A stretch of 64,000 bases of DNA from Sphingorhabdus pulchriflava (GTDB taxonomy: Bacteria; Pseudomonadota; Alphaproteobacteria; Sphingomonadales; Sphingomonadaceae): assembly GCF_003367235.1 (NCBI RefSeq), contig NZ_QRGP01000001.1:1984001-2048000 (forward strand), read 5' to 3'. Below the pieces are notes generated by a model, which was given only the letters and a program-made list of their open reading frames with translations, was not told the origin of the DNA and ran no database searches. Position 1 is the first letter of the stretch; each line of letters begins with the position of its first letter. Below are positions 43,505-52,860 of this stretch, one piece after another. The translations under genes were made by a program, and so were the position numbers.

Positions 43505-44293
43505 TTAAATCCAGCCGTTCGATTTGAGCAGCAGGCGGCGTTCTCGAGATACCGGCACGTCCAGCCCATTTGTCAGGCGCAGCTGCAACGCATTGCCTGC
43601 GGGCACAGCTTCGACAACTGCATGGCGCGCAACCCACCAGCTGCGATGGACGCGTAGCCCGTCGATCCCGCCCACCGCATTTTCCGCATCGCCCATGCGC
43701 AACAGGACCAACGCATTTCCGGCCTCTGTATAGACCCGCAGATAATGATCTTCGGTCTTCATGCAGAGGATCTTCCGGCCGAGATGGCGCGGCAGCTTGT
43801 CGAACAAAATCTGCTCTGCGCCCGCTGACAGGCTGGATGCTGCTTCGCCGACAAGGGGCTGCGATGCCGCAATGTGGACCGTATCATTTTGGAGTATCAG
43901 ATGAATGATAAATTGCAGCGGCAGGCACAAAACGGCCACCGACGGATATAGCTGCCAGAAAGCGGACAGCCGGATATTGCTGTTGAGCGCCGGACCCAGC
44001 GCATGGACAATCAACGTGGTGGGTATTGCTGCAATGATAGCCGACAGCGGCAACCAGATGCGTGGCGGAATATCCCGGGTGCGGGCGGAACCCTGCGCCA
44101 CCAAGTGCAGAGCGTAAAGCAGATAGCAGCCGAAAATGCTCGACAATGCCCAGAAAGCCGTAAGCTCCCATAAGGTGAAGATGTCAGCCGTGCGAAAGGG
44201 CGCGAGCAGCGCGAGCAACAGCCCCGTTGCGACAGCAAGGCCCAGAATCTTGCCGTGCGCGGTCGCAGAAGTTGGGTGGCTGGTTTCAGGCAT
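43505..44293 (-). CDS. Membrane LytTR-domain transcriptional regulator
   Basis: A 262-residue protein with four membrane helices in the N-terminal half (LGLAVATGLLLALLAPF, LTAFWALSSIFGCYLLYAL, LPLSAIIAAIPTTLIVHAL, LYPSVAVLCLPLQFIIHLI) and a C-terminal LytTR DNA-binding domain (GRKILCMKTEDHYLRVYTE, RVHRSWWVARHAVVEA). It would sense membrane state and act on DNA from the membrane. It is divergent from the DUF2141-carotenoid oxygenase pair and may control it. Confidence 0.87.
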   Translation of the reverse strand: MPETSHPTSATAHGKILGLAVATGLLLALLAPFRTADIFTLWELTAFWALSSIFGCYLLYALHLVAQGSARTRDIPPRIWLPLSAIIAAIPTTLIVHALGPALNSNIRLSAFWQLYPSVAVLCLPLQFIIHLILQNDTVHIAASQPLVGEAASSLSAGAEQILFDKLPRHLGRKILCMKTEDHYLRVYTEAGNALVLLRMGDAENAVGGIDGLRVHRSWWVARHAVVEAVPAGNALQLRLTNGLDVPVSRERRLLLKSNGWI

Positions 44294-44452
44294 CGGGGCG
44301 CTTCTCTAGCATTTCACGCAGACATTTCCACCGTTCACGAAGCGCCAACCGGCATTCACGCAATCGCGCTTGCTGCCCCTGTCCTGCCTTGCCCATCTTT
44401 GGTCGCACTCGCTGGCATATCCCCCGCAGCCAGCCCAACACAGGAACCCAAA

Positions 44453-44908
44453 ATGCGACTTTCACTCTGGATGTTACCGACACTCATCTGCGCAGCATCG
44501 CTGTTACACGCCATCGACAGCGCGGAATGCGCCGACAAGGATGGTCTGGTTTTGACACTCAAAGTCGAAGGCGTCCGTTCGTCCAAGGGACAGATACGGG
44601 CAGAGCTTCTCGGCAAGCAAGCCGATGATACCAAAGCCAAAACGGTGACCTTTGGCGTCAAGGATGCGCGGACCGGAAGCGTAGTTATCGAATTTCCCGG
44701 CCTCACCCCCGGCGACTATGCCGTCCAGCTTTACCATGACGAAAATGCCAACGGCAAAGTCGACATGAATATGGTTGGCATTCCGCTGGAAGGCTTCGGC
44801 TTTTCCAATACACCCTTGGTCGCAGGCGGTATTCCGGAATTTGACAAAATGAAGGTCAGCCTCTCCGCCGACGCCTCCACCACCGCTGTTTTGGCCTACG
44901 CCCCATGA
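44453..44908 (+). CDS. DUF2141-domain exported protein
   Basis: A 151-residue secreted protein of the DUF2141 family. The signal peptide is MLPTLICAASLLHAIDSAECA-like (hydrophobic part residues 7-16). The folded part has LVLTLKVEGVRSSKGQIRAE, VVIEFPGLTPGDYAVQLYHDENANGKVD, split: FPGLTPGDYAVQLYHDENAN, and GFGFSNTP. ATG 44453 follows AGGAA. It overlaps the carotenoid oxygenase gene by 4 bp (44905-44908). DUF2141 genes often sit beside carotenoid oxygenases. Confidence 0.82.
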   Translation: MRLSLWMLPTLICAASLLHAIDSAECADKDGLVLTLKVEGVRSSKGQIRAELLGKQADDTKAKTVTFGVKDARTGSVVIEFPGLTPGDYAVQLYHDENANGKVDMNMVGIPLEGFGFSNTPLVAGGIPEFDKMKVSLSADASTTAVLAYAP

Positions 44909-46443
44909 GTGGCCCACACAGGACGGAAGCCAGCAGGCGCGGGTTCCTAACGGGCACTGCAGGCGGTCTTGCAGCCTTCGCCGCTACCCGGAGCCTGCCT
45001 GCCTTTGCGCAAGAGCCCTATCATCCGATCGACGAAATTGCCCCCGCATTTGCCAAAGCGCGCGCATCGGACCCAAGGCTTGCTGGCTTTGCCAACGCAG
45101 CGGGTGAGTTCGATTTCACGCATATCCGTATCGAAGGCAAAATCCCCAAAGGACTGCGCGGAGCCTTCTACCGCAACGGCCCGGCCCTGTTCGAACGCGA
45201 TGGCGTCCGCTACCGGCACTGGTTCGACGGCGATGGTCTGGTGCAGCGTTGGTCGGTCGGCCCGTCAGGCATCAGCTATCGCGGCCGTTTTGTCGCGACA
45301 CACAAGCGCGCGTTGGAGGAAAAGGCCGGCAAGTTCGTCGTCGCCACCTCGGGCGGCGGTATTGCCATCAAGGCACCGCTCACCGGATCCGACAGCACTA
45401 ACCCGTCCAACACCAGTATCCTGCCGGTCGATGGGGCGATGTGGGCGCTGTGGGAAGGCGGCAGCGCAGTCGAGTTGGACGCCGAAACGCTGGCAACCAA
45501 GGGCTATGTCGATCTCGGACAAGGCTCCAAGGGCGCCCCGTTCAGTGCACATCCGCGTGTAGGCGAAGACGGTCGAATCTGGAATGTCGGTTCACTGGGG
45601 TCGCGCGTCATTCTCTACCGGCTCAGCAAGAATGGAAAGCTGGAACAGGCCCGCATCCAGCCACTTGGCCAGCCCGGTTATTATCACGACTTTCTGCTGA
45701 CCAGCCGGTCACTGGTGGTCATTCAAAGTTCGACCCAATCCGACGCCACCCGGTCGATCGAAAATGGCAGTTTCGGAAGCATGCGAGCTATGCCCGGCAA
45801 ACCCATGAAAGTACACATTTTCGACCGTGAAACTTTTGATCTGATACGCCAGACGGAACTGCCCGAGGGCTTCGTTTTCCATTTCGGCAATGGCTGGGAA
45901 GAGGAAGACGGCACGATCCGTTTTGACATGGCACACGATCGCAATGGCGACCTGATGCTGGAATTTTTCAAGCCGATGCGTGGCATTTTTCCGGATTGGA
46001 ACGCCCGCGCCTATCGGGTCACCCTGCCCGCCAAGGGTGCACGTCTGGTCGAGCCGCTGCAAAAGCAGGTCGAGTTCCCCAAAGTCAATCCGCACTTTGA
46101 AACCAGGCGGAATCGTTTTGTTTATATGAGCACCATGGCCACGGCGGGTCGCACTGACTGGTTTGATGCGGTGGTCAAAATCGACCTGGAAAATGGCAAG
46201 GATCAGGTCTTCCGCTATGGCCCGGAATGGATGATCGAGGAACATCTGTTCGTTCCCCGTCCCGGCAGTGTCAAAGAGGATGATGGCTGGCTGGTCGGTA
46301 CCGCACTCAACTGGAAAAAACAGAAGAGCGCTCTCACCATTTTCGACGCCGCGCATCCGGAGCGTGGGTTTCTAGCCCGGGGCTGGCTCGACACCGCGAT
46401 GCCGCTTGGACTGCATGGCCAATTTGTTCCTGCATCAGCCTGA
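44905..46443 (+). CDS. Carotenoid oxygenase (retinal pigment epithelial membrane protein family), Tat-exported
   Basis: A 512-residue carotenoid cleavage dioxygenase. SRRGFLTGTAGGLAAFAATR is a twin-arginine signal, so it acts in the periplasm or on the membrane surface. The seven-bladed fold opens with PKGLRGAFYRNGPALFERDG and HWFDGDGLVQRWS, and Fe-binding His residues fit SAHPRV, YYHDFL, FHFGNG and the final GLHGQF. Substrate, perhaps carotenoids or lignin-like stilbenes, is not known. It is coupled to the DUF2141 gene. Confidence 0.88.
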   Translation: MSGPHRTEASRRGFLTGTAGGLAAFAATRSLPAFAQEPYHPIDEIAPAFAKARASDPRLAGFANAAGEFDFTHIRIEGKIPKGLRGAFYRNGPALFERDGVRYRHWFDGDGLVQRWSVGPSGISYRGRFVATHKRALEEKAGKFVVATSGGGIAIKAPLTGSDSTNPSNTSILPVDGAMWALWEGGSAVELDAETLATKGYVDLGQGSKGAPFSAHPRVGEDGRIWNVGSLGSRVILYRLSKNGKLEQARIQPLGQPGYYHDFLLTSRSLVVIQSSTQSDATRSIENGSFGSMRAMPGKPMKVHIFDRETFDLIRQTELPEGFVFHFGNGWEEEDGTIRFDMAHDRNGDLMLEFFKPMRGIFPDWNARAYRVTLPAKGARLVEPLQKQVEFPKVNPHFETRRNRFVYMSTMATAGRTDWFDAVVKIDLENGKDQVFRYGPEWMIEEHLFVPRPGSVKEDDGWLVGTALNWKKQKSALTIFDAAHPERGFLARGWLDTAMPLGLHGQFVPASA

Positions 46444-46584
46444 CACGAACGAAATCGCGCTGGGTAACAAGCAGCGCGCAGGAGCGGGGAGGCGCACACC
46501 ACCCCTGCAATCTTCCCGCTCCTATCCGTTAATCGGGATCAGCCGAGGCACAACCAACCGGTTTTCATCTGCATTTGGCTCCGT

Positions 46585-48804
46585 TTAGGCTGCTTTCCAG
46601 TCGCCTACGGTGTTGAATGCGGGCAGGCCCTTCTTGCGAACCGGCTCTTCATTTTCGTCATAATAGCCCGGCGGCAGATTTTTGATCGGCATCCCCGCCG
46701 CTGCCATCATATAGGGCGAAACGCGACGGCTGGTGCAGAGGCCGCCATTGCCATCATTGACCAGTCGCTCCTCGAATTCCAGACCCTGCTGCGGGCCCAT
46801 GGAACGAACCACGGTTGAAATCGCCAGCTGGCCGTCGCCAAAGTCGAGTACGAATCTTGTGCCCAGCGGCACATCTTCGATACCCTCGATCAACGCGCCC
46901 GAAACCGACAGATTGCGCAACACGACATTATAATAATGATCCTCATGGATCGCGCCGATCTTGCGATACATTGACTGGCGGTCGCTGCGCTGGACGGCAG
47001 GGCCGGCGGGGGTGATTTCCCATTCGCCGGCTTCGCACCGCTCCAGCAGCACGTCATTGGCGACTGGCTGGCTGTACACATAACCCTGCACATGGCTGAC
47101 ATGCAGGTCGCGGATCAAATCGAGCTGATCGAGCGATTCAATGCCTTCCGCCGTCGTTTCCATCCCCAGTGCGTTGGCAAGGGCGACGATCGCCGAAATG
47201 ATCGCTCCGTTGCGCGAACCGGGTTCTGTCGCACCGCGCACAAAGCTCTGGTCGATCTTGATCTTGTCGAACGGCGCGGTCTTCAGATAGCCGAGCGAGG
47301 AATAGCCGGTACCGAAATCGTCAAGCGCCAACCGCACGCCGATGTCTTTCAGTCGCTGGAACATGTTGTCGGTATCATCCGAATCCTGCAGGAACACGCT
47401 CTCGGTGATTTCCAGTTCGAGCCGCCCCGGTGCCAGGCCGGAAACCGAAAGCGCTTCCCTGACCAACTTGGGAAGGGTGTCCTTGGCGAACTGGATGGGT
47501 GACACATTCACCGCCACCTTCATAACCCCCGGCCAGGTAGCTGCCTCTTCACACGCCTTGCGCAGCGCCCATTCGCCCAGTTCACCAATCATATTGGCTT
47601 CCTCGGCAATCGGGATGAACAGTGCCGGAGAAATGTTACCTCGCTCCGGATGGTTCCAGCGCATCAGTGCCTCAAATCCGGTGACGATATTGGTCTGTGC
47701 GTTGACGATGGGCTGATAGGCCAGCCAGATTTCATCGCGCGAAATTGCGTCGCGCAAATCTTCTTCCAGAACGCGCCGGTCTTCGGCGGCCTGCAAAAGA
47801 TCGCTCGAATAGAAACGGAAGCGCCCGCGACCACCGCCTTTGGCGGCATAGAGCGCAAGGTCGGCGTTGCGGATCAGGTCTTCGCTTGATTGCCCGTCAA
47901 AGGGACTGACAGCTATGCCGACCGATGCACCAATGATGCAGCGGCTGCCGTCGATCGAATAGGGGTGCGACAGGCTGCGGATAATCTTGTCCGCCATGTC
48001 GCCAAGCTCACCGCGATCATCCTGATCCTGCAATATGATCTGGAATTCGTCGCCGCCCAGACGGCTGACCTTTTCGCGGTCGCCAACCACTTTGATCAAC
48101 CGTTCGGCCACCTGCTTCAGCAGCGCATCCCCAGCGGGATGGCCCAGCGTATCATTGACCTGTTTGAACCGGTCGAGGTCGATGAGCATGATGGCACAAG
48201 CGCGCTTCTGGAGCTGGAAAGCCGACAATGTGCTTTCGAGCAACTTGGCCATACGGTGTCGGTTGAGCAGCCCGGTCAATGCGTCATAGGTCGCCAGCCG
48301 ATCATTGTCCTTCGACGCACGGCGTTGTTCGGTGATGTCGGTACCGCTGCCGCGATATCCGGCAAATTCGCCATTGGCATTGTGATAGGGTCGACCCGAC
48401 ACCGCCCACCAGATTTCATCTTCGGTTTCGGATGCCTGCAAAGCCAGATCGTCAAATTTTGACTGGCGCATCAGCACCCAGGGCAAAGTACGCTGCCGGT
48501 CTTCGCTGCTGTCTGGCTTCAGGAATAGCTCGACAAAATCCTTGCCTGTCAGTTCGTCGCACGATTTTCCGAGGCGCTGGCACACCGACTCGCTTAGATA
48601 GGTTATGCGGCCTTCAGCATCGGTCGACCAGAACCAGCCACGCCCGCTTTCTTCAAAATTCTGTAGCAATAACAACGCGTCTTTCGACGTCGCAGCGGGC
48701 GACGCCGATGGCTGGCGCTGGCCCAGCTTACCGAGCAAACCACGGGCTGACGGCTCAGCCGATTTCTCGCTGGTTGCTCCCCATGAAAATTTTCTTGCGG
48801 CCAT
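46585..48804 (-). CDS. PAS-GGDEF-EAL-PilZ cyclic di-GMP protein
   Basis: A 739-residue cytoplasmic protein. A PAS domain (about residues 45-160) senses a signal; GGDEF is intact (RLGGDEF, 248-254), so it can make c-di-GMP. The EAL domain follows with EALMRW at 378-383 and DDFGTGYSS, so it can also degrade c-di-GMP. A PilZ-like segment with NLSVSG (after about residue 625) may bind the product. No membrane segment. It ends with the repeated AAAG-rich tail (KKGLPAFNTVGDWKAA). Net activity is not readable. Confidence 0.92.
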   Translation of the reverse strand: MAARKFSWGATSEKSAEPSARGLLGKLGQRQPSASPAATSKDALLLLQNFEESGRGWFWSTDAEGRITYLSESVCQRLGKSCDELTGKDFVELFLKPDSSEDRQRTLPWVLMRQSKFDDLALQASETEDEIWWAVSGRPYHNANGEFAGYRGSGTDITEQRRASKDNDRLATYDALTGLLNRHRMAKLLESTLSAFQLQKRACAIMLIDLDRFKQVNDTLGHPAGDALLKQVAERLIKVVGDREKVSRLGGDEFQIILQDQDDRGELGDMADKIIRSLSHPYSIDGSRCIIGASVGIAVSPFDGQSSEDLIRNADLALYAAKGGGRGRFRFYSSDLLQAAEDRRVLEEDLRDAISRDEIWLAYQPIVNAQTNIVTGFEALMRWNHPERGNISPALFIPIAEEANMIGELGEWALRKACEEAATWPGVMKVAVNVSPIQFAKDTLPKLVREALSVSGLAPGRLELEITESVFLQDSDDTDNMFQRLKDIGVRLALDDFGTGYSSLGYLKTAPFDKIKIDQSFVRGATEPGSRNGAIISAIVALANALGMETTAEGIESLDQLDLIRDLHVSHVQGYVYSQPVANDVLLERCEAGEWEITPAGPAVQRSDRQSMYRKIGAIHEDHYYNVVLRNLSVSGALIEGIEDVPLGTRFVLDFGDGQLAISTVVRSMGPQQGLEFEERLVNDGNGGLCTSRRVSPYMMAAAGMPIKNLPPGYYDENEEPVRKKGLPAFNTVGDWKAA

Positions 48805-48907
48805 TATGTTCTGGTTTCCTGTCGGATTACCAGACGCGTTTATCCATATCGCGTTTCAGAAGCGTAAACGTTAGAATTATTGCCGCAACCATTCGCAAAT
48901 TTTACAT

Positions 48908-49930
48908 TTATCGGTTTGGTAGGGTCGGCTTGGGTGCAGCCTGTTGCGATGACAATGCCGACAACCATTCGACCGATTGTTCCAACGCCTTGTTCCCTGC
49001 CTCGATATCCAGATTGAACTGATATTCGTGGCTCAGCGGCGGCACATAATCTTTCGGGTAGAAAAGACTTGTCACCTTTACGCCTTGAGCCCGCAATTGC
49101 CGGTCAAGCACAACCGATTGCGGGCCTAGCGGATCGGCATTTCCCGCGCTGATGAATGTCGGCGGAAAGGCTGGTGTCAGATAATTTCCGAGCGAAAAGG
49201 TTTCGAAACCCGGTACATCTCTCCAGTCGCGCTTGCCGCTATAGGACCAGGTAACCGTGCGCACGAACCAGCCGATGACGCCGCCTTGACCGGCATCCAG
49301 TGCGGCAGCGTCATAAACCCCGCAATAGAGTAGAGCGCCCTTCATCTCGGCGGCTGCGATCGGCGCCTTCACGCCTACTTTTTGCGCGTAATCGGGGGCG
49401 GTAACAATATTGGCGAGTTGCGCCGCCAACTGCGCCCCGGCTGAATCGCCCGCAAAGACAAAGGCGTCGCCATTGATACCCAGCTTTTCGGCGTTTTGAT
49501 CGAGATAAGCCACTGCGCGCCCGAACTGCCGGACCGGCGTCGGATAGGTGGCCGTGGGAGCTATGGTGTAGTCAACATTGACGACGACAAAGCCCCTGCC
49601 CGCCAGCACCTTCAGATAGTTTTCAATATCGCTGCGCCGCCCCGAAACAAAGCCTCCGCCGTGGATCCACACCACAGTGGGCTTGGTCAGGTCGGCATTT
49701 GCCGGTCGGTAGATGTCAAGAAAAGCGTCGGCATCTTTCGCGTCGTATTGGATGCCCTTTTGCGCCGTCACATTGTCAGGCAAATGTTTGACCAAGGCGT
49801 CCGACGCGGATTTGGCACCGCTGTCGAAAATTGCGCGCACTACCCAGACACTGGGCCAGGGCGTGATGTAGAGGACGGTAACCGCGGCGAGCGCGATAAA
49901 TGCAACCAGGCCGAGGAAAAATTTCTTCAT
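48908..49930 (-). CDS. Alpha/beta hydrolase of the hormone-sensitive lipase type
   Basis: A 340-residue esterase-like protein. A signal anchor (FFLGLVAFIALAAVTVLYIT) precedes the fold. VVWIHGGGFVSGRRSD is the oxyanion hole HGGG motif, FAGDSAGAQLAAQ has the nucleophile Ser, and SAGNADPLGPQS with SHEYQFNL hold the Asp and His. It likely cleaves small esters at the envelope. ATG is preceded by GGGGAGGG. Substrate unknown. Confidence 0.9.
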   Translation of the reverse strand: MKKFFLGLVAFIALAAVTVLYITPWPSVWVVRAIFDSGAKSASDALVKHLPDNVTAQKGIQYDAKDADAFLDIYRPANADLTKPTVVWIHGGGFVSGRRSDIENYLKVLAGRGFVVVNVDYTIAPTATYPTPVRQFGRAVAYLDQNAEKLGINGDAFVFAGDSAGAQLAAQLANIVTAPDYAQKVGVKAPIAAAEMKGALLYCGVYDAAALDAGQGGVIGWFVRTVTWSYSGKRDWRDVPGFETFSLGNYLTPAFPPTFISAGNADPLGPQSVVLDRQLRAQGVKVTSLFYPKDYVPPLSHEYQFNLDIEAGNKALEQSVEWLSALSSQQAAPKPTLPNR

Positions 49931-49957
49931 GCGGTTACCCTCCCCTATCGGTTTGGC

Positions 49958-50692
49958 TTATTGCGGCGGGACAGCCTCCCACGAGTAAATCCCTGCATCA
50001 GCCTGCAGCGCCAGATGCAATTGTGTGCCGCGAATGGTGTAGCTGCGGATGAAACCCATATCGCGAGCGATGGTCGAATCCATCGCACCCGGCTGGCACA
50101 TTGCGCGGGTCATCGCCCCGCCGCTGATTGTCAGGCCGCCGCCCGTCGGAGAGCTCGGCTGCGCTTCCCACTTTCCTGCCAGACGGTTACAATCGAGCTG
50201 CGCCGAGAGCGAGCCGTCACTCGCAAAGGTCAGCACATATTTTTCCGGATTGGGCGGAACCTTGGTACCGATGCTGTCGTCCATCGACTGGAACTGCACC
50301 AGACGCCAGGTCGTACCCGGCAGGCCGCGGGTGATGGGCGGGCTCACGGGCGGTTGCACCTGCGGCGGGTTGGCCGGATCAAATTCAAAGCAACTGAGTT
50401 CTTCACCATTGGGCTCCGTCCAGGTAGCATCCGTGCCCTTGCCGCGCAGGCTGTGGCCGTCTCCGGCATAGGAATAGCCCGAACCGGTCGGCTGTTGCAT
50501 CAGATTATAGGTGTTCGCACCAACTTTCACTGCAGCCTTTTCACCGGTGAAGATCACGTCGAGACGCTTGCCGACACCGCACATATAGCTGGCTTCGACC
50601 GCTTCTGTCGGCGGTGTGACTGTTTCGTCGCCATAGGTTGCGCAGCCAGCCAGCATCGTCACCGATACAAGTGCCCATATCGCCTTCTGCAT
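49958..50692 (-). CDS. Lipoprotein with MliC-like and META domains
   Basis: A 244-residue lipoprotein with lipobox LAGC (residue 17 or so). The first folded part (ASYMCGVGKRLDVIFTGEKA, NGEELSCFEF) resembles the MliC lysozyme-inhibitor fold. The second is a META domain (LPGTTWRLVQFQSMDD, YVLTFASDGSLSAQLDCNRL, GAMTRAMCQPGAMDSTIARDM in part). The domains are joined by a Pro-rich linker (PANPPQVQPPVSPP). I start at ATG 50692, about 8 nt after GGAG; upstream in-frame ATG and GTG are too close to it. Confidence 0.82.
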   Translation of the reverse strand: MQKAIWALVSVTMLAGCATYGDETVTPPTEAVEASYMCGVGKRLDVIFTGEKAAVKVGANTYNLMQQPTGSGYSYAGDGHSLRGKGTDATWTEPNGEELSCFEFDPANPPQVQPPVSPPITRGLPGTTWRLVQFQSMDDSIGTKVPPNPEKYVLTFASDGSLSAQLDCNRLAGKWEAQPSSPTGGGLTISGGAMTRAMCQPGAMDSTIARDMGFIRSYTIRGTQLHLALQADAGIYSWEAVPPQ

Positions 50693-50727
50693 AACCATCA
50701 CTCCTGCAATTGCTGGGTTAGTTTGAA

Positions 50728-51522
50728 TTAGTTCCTGTAGCTGGGATCAATCCGGTCGAGCTTGCGCAGCAAAGCAGGCCAAGCGAGGCTTTGCGCAACC
50801 ATCGCCATGCCACCAGCAGGCGACTGGCCCTCGACCTTGCCCTCGACGCCCTGCGGCGGGGTGTGGAGGTTTTCGCGACCTGCAGAGAGCATCTTCACCT
50901 GCGCATCGCAGGCACGCTCAAGGAAATAGAGCCGCAAGAAACAATCGGCGACGCTCTGCCCCACGGCCAGCGTGCCGTGGTTGCGCAGGATCATCGCATG
51001 CTTTTCGCCGAGATCCTCGACCAGCCGTTCGCGCTCGTCCAAGTCGGTCGCGATGCCTTCATATTCGTGATAGGCGACATTGTGCTTGGCGATCATCGCG
51101 GTCTGGGTGTGCGGCAGTAGGCCCTCCGCCATCGCACTCACCGCCTGCCCGGCAGGGGTGTGGAGGTGCATCACCGCATGGGCATCTTCACGTGCCATGT
51201 GGATCGCCGAGTGGATGGTGAAACCGGCGGGGTTCACCGGATGCGCGGTCGGCACCACCGGCTGCCCCTCAACGTCGATTTTCACGAGCGAAGAGGCAGT
51301 GATCTCCTCAAACATCATGTCATAGGGGTTGATCAGGAAATGATGCTCCGGCCCCGGTACGCGCGCGGACAGGTGGGTGAAGATCAGGTCGTCCCAGCCA
51401 TAAAGCGCAACCAGCCGATAGGCCGCGGCGAGATCAACGCGCACCGCCCATTCTTCTGCGCTCACCGTGCCGCGGATATGCTCGTCATTGGCGGCGGTCG
51501 CCGTGTTCATCATTACCGACAT
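50728..51522 (-). CDS. Class II aldolase/adducin domain protein
   Basis: A 264-residue class II aldolase-fold protein. Family marks: LVALYGWDDLIFTHLSARVP, INPYDMMFEEITASSLVKID, AVMHLHTPAGQAVSAM with the zinc His pair, and RNHGTLAVGQSVADCFLRLY. The ATG follows GGGAGAG by 4-6 nt. Members cleave or epimerise sugar phosphates, or act as decarboxylases; the substrate is unknown. The gene stands alone. Confidence 0.88.
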   Translation of the reverse strand: MSVMMNTATAANDEHIRGTVSAEEWAVRVDLAAAYRLVALYGWDDLIFTHLSARVPGPEHHFLINPYDMMFEEITASSLVKIDVEGQPVVPTAHPVNPAGFTIHSAIHMAREDAHAVMHLHTPAGQAVSAMAEGLLPHTQTAMIAKHNVAYHEYEGIATDLDERERLVEDLGEKHAMILRNHGTLAVGQSVADCFLRLYFLERACDAQVKMLSAGRENLHTPPQGVEGKVEGQSPAGGMAMVAQSLAWPALLRKLDRIDPSYRN

Positions 51523-51699
51523 GGGTCTCTCCCGTAATTGCTCTCATCTGCTGTGAGTCGCAATATCGCGATTGCGGGCGTCATGCCAGCCCCGAATGGC
51601 AGGCGGTAGGGTGTGTGTAGCGCTGGATTGCACATAACATTCGCCATCGCCTAAACTTATAAAATAATGTAACAATCGAGTCGGTAGGAGGGCAATATA

Positions 51700-52320
51700 A
51701 TGAAAGTTTTAGTTTCTGCAGTTTCCCTTGCGGTACTGGGCCTGACAGGCGCCGCGTTGGTTAGCCAACCCGGCTATTCGCAAAGCGATCCTGAGGCCAG
51801 CCGCTTCATGGTCCAGCCCGAAGCGACGATTTATCGCGATGCCGGCTATCGCGGCCCGGCGGTTTTTGTGGGTGAGGAAGAGCGCGATCTGGGGCTCAAC
51901 TGGCGGGTCAATGCGATCCGCGTGAAATCGGGCCGCTGGCAATTGTGCGAACGCACCAATTTCCGAGGTACCTGCCATATTTTTGACTCAAGCCAGTCGA
52001 TGCTCGACACGCCCTTTCGCGGGCTCGTGATCCAGTCGATGCGCCCTATTGGTGGCGGTATCGGCGGTGGTGGCGGCGGGATGAATGACGGCGGCCCTTC
52101 GCTGCGCGGCCTGTCTTCGCAATATTATGCGCAGCCGACCCAATATGGCTTCCGCGTCCGCGCCTGCGCAGGCATTTCCGCCACCGCAAGCTGTGCCGCG
52201 CGCAATGCCGACACTTTCTGCCGTCAGATGGGCTGGAACGGTGCGGCATGGCAAACGATGGAAACGGTCAACCGCGTCACATATCTGTCCGACGTACTAT
52301 GCACACGCACAGGCTATTGA
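51700..52320 (+). CDS. Beta/gamma-crystallin-like exported protein
   Basis: A 206-residue protein with signal peptide VSAVSLAVLGLTGAALVSQ and a beta/gamma-crystallin domain: IYRDAGYRGPAVFVGEEERD, NAIRVKSGRWQLCERTNFRG, and a second Greek-key part TCHIFDSSQSMLDTPFRG. A Gly-rich linker (GGGIGGGGGGMNDGG) leads to a C-terminal Cys-rich part (RACAGISATASCAARNADTF). It may bind calcium and stabilise the envelope. Its ribosome site is GGAGGG-like (TAGGAGGGC). Co-directional with MliC. Confidence 0.82.
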   Translation: MKVLVSAVSLAVLGLTGAALVSQPGYSQSDPEASRFMVQPEATIYRDAGYRGPAVFVGEEERDLGLNWRVNAIRVKSGRWQLCERTNFRGTCHIFDSSQSMLDTPFRGLVIQSMRPIGGGIGGGGGGMNDGGPSLRGLSSQYYAQPTQYGFRVRACAGISATASCAARNADTFCRQMGWNGAAWQTMETVNRVTYLSDVLCTRTGY

Positions 52321-52348
52321 AATCAAAGCTTCACTGGGGAGTATGGCA

Positions 52349-52657
52349 ATGAAGAAACTAATGATCCTTGCGCCGATGGTGCTGCTGGCAGGCTGTGAGT
52401 CGATTGGCGGGCCGGGCGTCAGCGAATATTATGAATGCAATCGCGGAACGAAGCTGAAGGTCGATAATATCGGCCAGGCCGCAATCCTCGTCAGCGTGAA
52501 TGGCGGTCGTGTCATGGGGCTGAACCGGATCGAAAGCCCGTCGGGCAACGAATATTCGAGCGGTACGTACAGCTTCAGCAAAAATGGCGGCACCGTCACA
52601 TGGACGGTCGGTCGCATGGCACCCGAAAGCTGCTCGACCGTGGCCGTCCCGCGCTAA
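52349..52657 (+). CDS. Putative MliC-type lysozyme inhibitor lipoprotein
   Basis: A 102-residue lipoprotein with lipobox LAGC (about residue 15) and a compact MliC fold: SEYYECNRGTKLKVDNIG opens it, then VMGLNRIESPSGNEYSSGTY and VTWTVGRMAPESC. It would protect the cell wall from host-type lysozyme. I start at ATG 52349, about 8 nt after GGGGAG; ATG 52343 is in frame but too close. It follows the crystallin-like gene. Confidence 0.82.
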   Translation: MKKLMILAPMVLLAGCESIGGPGVSEYYECNRGTKLKVDNIGQAAILVSVNGGRVMGLNRIESPSGNEYSSGTYSFSKNGGTVTWTVGRMAPESCSTVAVPR

Positions 52658-52667
52658 TCGACGCCCG

Positions 52668-52830
52668 CCCCTCTCTCCTTCAGGGGAGAGGAGCGAGACT
52701 TATGAGCGCAGCGCATTAGTCGCAGCGGAGAGGAGCTGCGACGGTAAGATTGCGCCCCCCTCCCCCTCTCAACTGCGCCTAACTGCTTTCAGCAGTAAGG
52801 CTTGTATCTCTCCCCTGAAGGAGAGAGGGG
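52668..52830. repeat. 163-bp element with perfect 23-bp inverted ends (copy A)
   Basis: The ends 52668-52690 and 52808-52830 are exact 23-bp inverted copies (CCCCTCTCTCCTTCAGGGGAGAG). Inside is CCTCTCAACTGCGCCTAACTGC, which is shared with copy B at 55439-55598. It has no coding capacity; the MITE-like layout and second copy suggest a dispersed repeat. Confidence 0.85.
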
Positions 52831-52860
52831 GGCTGGGCATAGCTATTGATAGGAACCCCC

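Noticed and set aside
46480-46523. AGGAGCGGG and CCCGCTCCT arms after the carotenoid oxygenase gene
   Set aside because: The loop is 26 nt and there is no T-run, so I do not call a terminator.
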